Positions 60,613-64,000 of a DNA stretch of 64,000 nucleotides are shown here, piece by piece. Source of the stretch: Litomosoides sigmodontis (taxonomy: Eukaryota; Nematoda; Chromadorea; Rhabditida; Onchocercidae); NCBI GenBank assembly GCA_963070105.1, contig OY718804.1, positions 7,981,817-8,045,816 on the forward strand, read 5' to 3'. Each line of letters opens with the position of its first letter. Position 1 is the first letter of the stretch. The notes beneath the pieces are model-generated. The model was not told the origin of the DNA. It made no database searches and saw only the letters and a program-made list of their open reading frames with translations. A program made the position numbers and the translations under genes.

Positions 60613-63600
60613 TCACTTTGACATTTTGAAAGCCGCATGAAGGTACTTCGTGCAAGGTTTCACCACTCGAAGCCAGTCATTTAAACCAAAATAAAGCAAA
60701 CGATTTTTTTCAGTTAATTCTCCCTGAAATTAATGGTCTATCTTAATAGTCTAAAATATTCTTCAACAACAACTTCAGATGCAGCAAAATCCCTGAAGAT
60801 CGATTTCAAGATTCAATTCACTGAGACTTCCACAAGACTCAAATTTGAATTTATGTGGTACCTGATCCAGTTTTTGCCTTGCAAATTCTCGTAACCTGTA
60901 AATTTCCTCAACCAAATTTCCTATTTGTGGAAATATGTTGAATTCTGTACTTTTGACAAATGATGTTGTCAAGCGCCCAAAAAGCAAAAGACGTAAGACA
61001 GTCTTTACAAGCATTTCATCCAGTTGCGAGTGCAGTCCCGCTGAATCGGCAAGAATCACCTCATTTCTTCCCTTAAAGAAGCTACCTCCATACACAAAAT
61101 ACACAAAAAGCGAATAAATGTTAACCCTGGATTACAATGATCTCTTCCCAAGAAATGAAAGATTTTAAATTCTGACGAAAAGAACCTCTTTTTCACTTTC
61201 AAAATGATCCGATATTATCTGAATACATTCATTTAGTACTGGAACTACTACGGCCTCCTTATCGGGAACTAAACGATTCGTAGCTAGACTGAAGAATGCG
61301 CAACATGTCATTATTGCTGATGAAATTCTGGGGCTCAACTGAAATAAGAAAATGCTCAAAAAACATGCAAATCGAAAGAAATAATAAAAAGAATTTCAAA
61401 TTAATTGATGAAGAAGTGGGAGTACTATAGTAAAGAGTGAAGATATAAACTGCAGACAAACATAGGAAAACAAAATCAGAATCGATACCTCCATAGCTTC
61501 CAAATCCAATCCACGTATGTCCATTAAAATATTATTGGTAGATTCAGAAAACCAGCGATGGAAACCATCAGCATTGAGTTTTTGGAGACATGTGTCACTA
61601 TACGCATTATTATTAAGACGTGACATAATCACCTTGTTGAATATTGTCATAAGTTCATCCTAAAAGTAAAATAGCAAATTTCTATTAACATAAATTCTAT
61701 GTAAGTTCCAAAGGAAGGTGAAGACTTTCGATAACGCTCTATTATATAACATTAATATCTGCTTTCCCACTAGCAACATATAAAGGTACCAGGTTTCATT
61801 CCTTGTCGAATAACGACCCAGTTAGTTCTATGTATTAAGTCCTATCATTTTTAGTTGAATTGAATAATTCTATATTTCCCGCCATAGAATGGACATCATA
61901 ACAATGGAATGTGCCCTTAGAAATATTCCATAAATGGAATCCACAAAGAATTTTTATTTGATTAAAGCTTACTCTTGAAGCAAGATGTACAGACATCACA
62001 CGACGAATGGGTTCATATTGTTCATTTTTTTCAAACAGTAGTTTATCAACAATTTCGGGAACAATTGCAACCGAATAACACATCATCGGTACAACTCTAT
62101 CAGATGAATCTCGTTCTATTAAACGCTCCAACAAGCTTGCCACTTTTCTCAACACTTCATCGTCTGAGCCATCCTAAATGAAAACGAATTAAAAATTACC
62201 CCGTCAGACACTTTACTTATTTAAGAAATCACTTAAGAAATTGATCTACAACGAGTTTACTACACATGCTAATATGCTGATAAGGATACTCTAGCTACTA
62301 GCTTGTATTCGCTATGTAACAGATCTACAACTATATAATTAGTGCTTACTTGCAGCAATATTCGAGTACATAAGAGAATACATCGAATACTCAGACCATG
62401 CTGTGCCACGGAAACAGGTCGCGTCTTCATCATTAATGCTATCATCTTTCTGAAAAAGTTGCCGAACAAATCCTGTTTGGAAAAACCATTAGAACATCAA
62501 CAAGATATGATAACCTACCCCGATATAGTGGTCTTGCTTTCACTTTTTAACAGACTAACCCAAAAAAGGAAGAAATAATATCTCCCCAGTGCTCTTCACC
62601 ACTCAGCTGATGCAATACTTCAATGAAATTTCGCTCTTTTGACGATGCCACTTGATGAAGTTCCAGGACTTTGCCACCTGTACACCGGTCTGTTTGCTTA
62701 GTAGACCAGTAACGAACTGCAAGCACGACACTGTGCCACATATTGCCAACATCAAGTTTATTTATAAACTGAAAAAAAAAAACAATTCCCTAAACGCAGA
62801 GGAGTTCTCATATATTCCATCAGAATACACGGACACATAATGTATGGTCACATTATTTGGTATTTTGCATTAATTTTTTCAATAAGCTGCTCAACAGGGA
62901 CTTTCAAATGCTTCACAAAAAAAATTTGACATGCATTTTGTAATATAAAAATTACCTTAACAGAACATTCAGCTAATTTGTCGCAGGATATTGCCGAAAT
63001 TGCTGGTGTCTGGAACTTCTGGACTATTTCAAGTAACCTATCATTAAAGTTGTTTTCTGAAAGTGCCTGATCAAACAAACACAACACAGCGGCCTCATCA
63101 CTACCAACTAGAACTTTCGTCGAGGATGCGCCTACCCGCTCTTCACCACGTTGAATCGCAGCTGCATTCTATAAGTAAACATGCATAGCACAAATCTTTT
63201 AATCTAAAAGCATGCAGGAATTCAAAAAGATGCACCTTTAAATTTCCTAATGTGCCACTGTTTTCAGTAGATATACAACTCTTTGAATTTTCCTATCACA
63301 GTTAAAAGCAATTACTTTGGCTTTCTTTAATCCATCTCTTCCAATAGGAAGCACTATTGCTGTTCTTTTACGTTGTATAATGTTTGGCTGCTCCACTTTT
63401 TTTAAAGTTGAAAATACAGGAATCTTGTTTTCCTGAAAAAGTCAAACCACATGATTTTGAAAAAAATTAAGAATTACAGCATAAAATATTACATTCAAAA
63501 TCTTAAAGCTCGACTCCTATTGTCAAATCTAAAGGTGATTAAATCACAAAACAGATCTGCAAAGTAGCGATTTCCAAAGTTTTTTTGCCTTTTACGAGAA

Positions 63601-63936
63601 ATCAATATTTTTACAAAGCAACAAGGGATAGGTAAAAGTTTTAGGTTTTAGGCATTACTAATTCAAAAAAATAGAAATTTAGATAAGACATATAACGAAA
63701 GCCTTCAACTAAATGATAAAATCCTCTCTCTCAAAAACTCTAGTGATTCCGTTCAATATTAAGAAAGCAAGCGATTTCATTCAATAAATTGAACATAACA
63801 TAACTAAATAAGTGAAACTAACTACCGTGGGTTTACGTAGTTGAACTCTTCCAAGATCTTTCATGCACGATGTCTGTACTGTAAGCCGCTTATGCATCTT
63901 TCTGTACATTTCTGACTTCACGGTACTGACCGATTT
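60613..63936 (-). CDS. Unidentified helical-repeat-like protein, C-terminal part (gene continues past the right edge)
   Basis: Ten exons in transcript order: 63936-63826, 63432-63316, 63168-62956, 62768-62560, 62449-62350, 62173-61973, 61659-61489, 61338-61186, 61071-60862, 60723-60613 (stop TGA), 531 visible residues. All joins keep frame. At 62560 to 62449 the acceptor inside the open frame (CAACTTTTTCAG) is needed, because the one 20 bases earlier gives a stop. The first two exons are basic and low-complexity, with FSTLKKVEQPN and LGRVQLRKPT. The rest is a run of amphipathic helices (VASLLERLIERDSSDRVVPM; MLVKTVLRLLLFGRLTTSF) typical of HEAT/armadillo-like solenoids. I do not recognise the family; no catalytic motif, zinc finger or membrane segment is seen. 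Confidence 0.75.
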
Positions 63937-64000
63937 CTGTAAAAACCGATATAATTATTTTCGCAATAGCAATTTCTCATTCGGTTCATAAACTTGTAGA
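63937..64000 (-). other. Intron of the minus-strand helical-repeat gene at the window edge
   Basis: A pyrimidine-rich stretch runs into the acceptor TTTTTACAG just before the exon at 63936; upstream exons lie beyond the window. Confidence 0.6.

Noticed and set aside
60775..60861. Read-through of the exon ending at 60862 to an in-frame stop
   Set aside because: The GTACCA donor at 60861 and an in-frame acceptor at 60724 give a longer helical ending with a polyadenylation signal beyond; intron retention remains possible as a minor form.
60613..63936. CLASP/TOG or condensin-subunit identity for the minus-strand gene
   Set aside because: General helical-repeat look only; no diagnostic TOG or condensin motif could be pointed to.

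Overview
The window comes from a nematode nuclear genome. It is AT-rich, its genes are cut into many short exons by GT-AG introns with nematode-style TTTCAG/TTTTAG acceptors, and the largest gene is a complete ryanodine receptor closely resembling UNC-68. A parasitic, possibly filarial/spirurid worm is my inference from intron size, base composition and general feel. I could run no search. Exons were read by eye by matching splice sites, reading-frame phase and family motifs.

Layout. (1) 90-1095 (+): the last four exons of an SLX4/HIM-18 type structure-specific nuclease scaffold, which begins left of the window. (2) 3891-40629 (+): unc-68, about 106 exons and roughly 5,066 codons, covering the N-terminal MIR/RIH region, three SPRY domains, two pairs of RyR repeats, an EF-hand pair, the membrane domain with the [11 protein letters not shown] filter, and the C-terminal zinc-finger motif. 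A pair of strictly mutually exclusive exons (30392-30504 and 31195-31304) lies in a conserved cytoplasmic region. (3) 43788-45905 (+): a tandem-C2 synaptotagmin-type protein whose best-supported start gives no transmembrane segment. (4) 49327-51392 and (5) 53305-54357 (+): two tandem secreted CX-module proteins. Each has a signal peptide, a low-complexity repeat arm, a small Gly/Ala-rich hydrophobic segment, a six-cysteine CX domain and a hydrophobic C-terminus, an order of parts resembling the prion/Shadoo family. (6) 59448-56889 (-): a five-exon golgin-45 (BLZF1) homologue. (7) 63936-60613 (-): the last ten exons of an unidentified, helical-repeat-like protein that continues beyond the right edge.

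The genes do not form an obvious pathway. unc-68 (sarcoplasmic Ca2+ release) and the synaptotagmin-like gene (Ca2+-dependent membrane binding) both concern calcium signalling. The two CX genes are clearly paralogues. No rRNA, tRNA, transposon or CRISPR element was recognised. Four GC-AG introns were found, two in unc-68 and two in the first CX gene. One reading-frame inconsistency remains in the unc-68 linker near 13,761/13,985.
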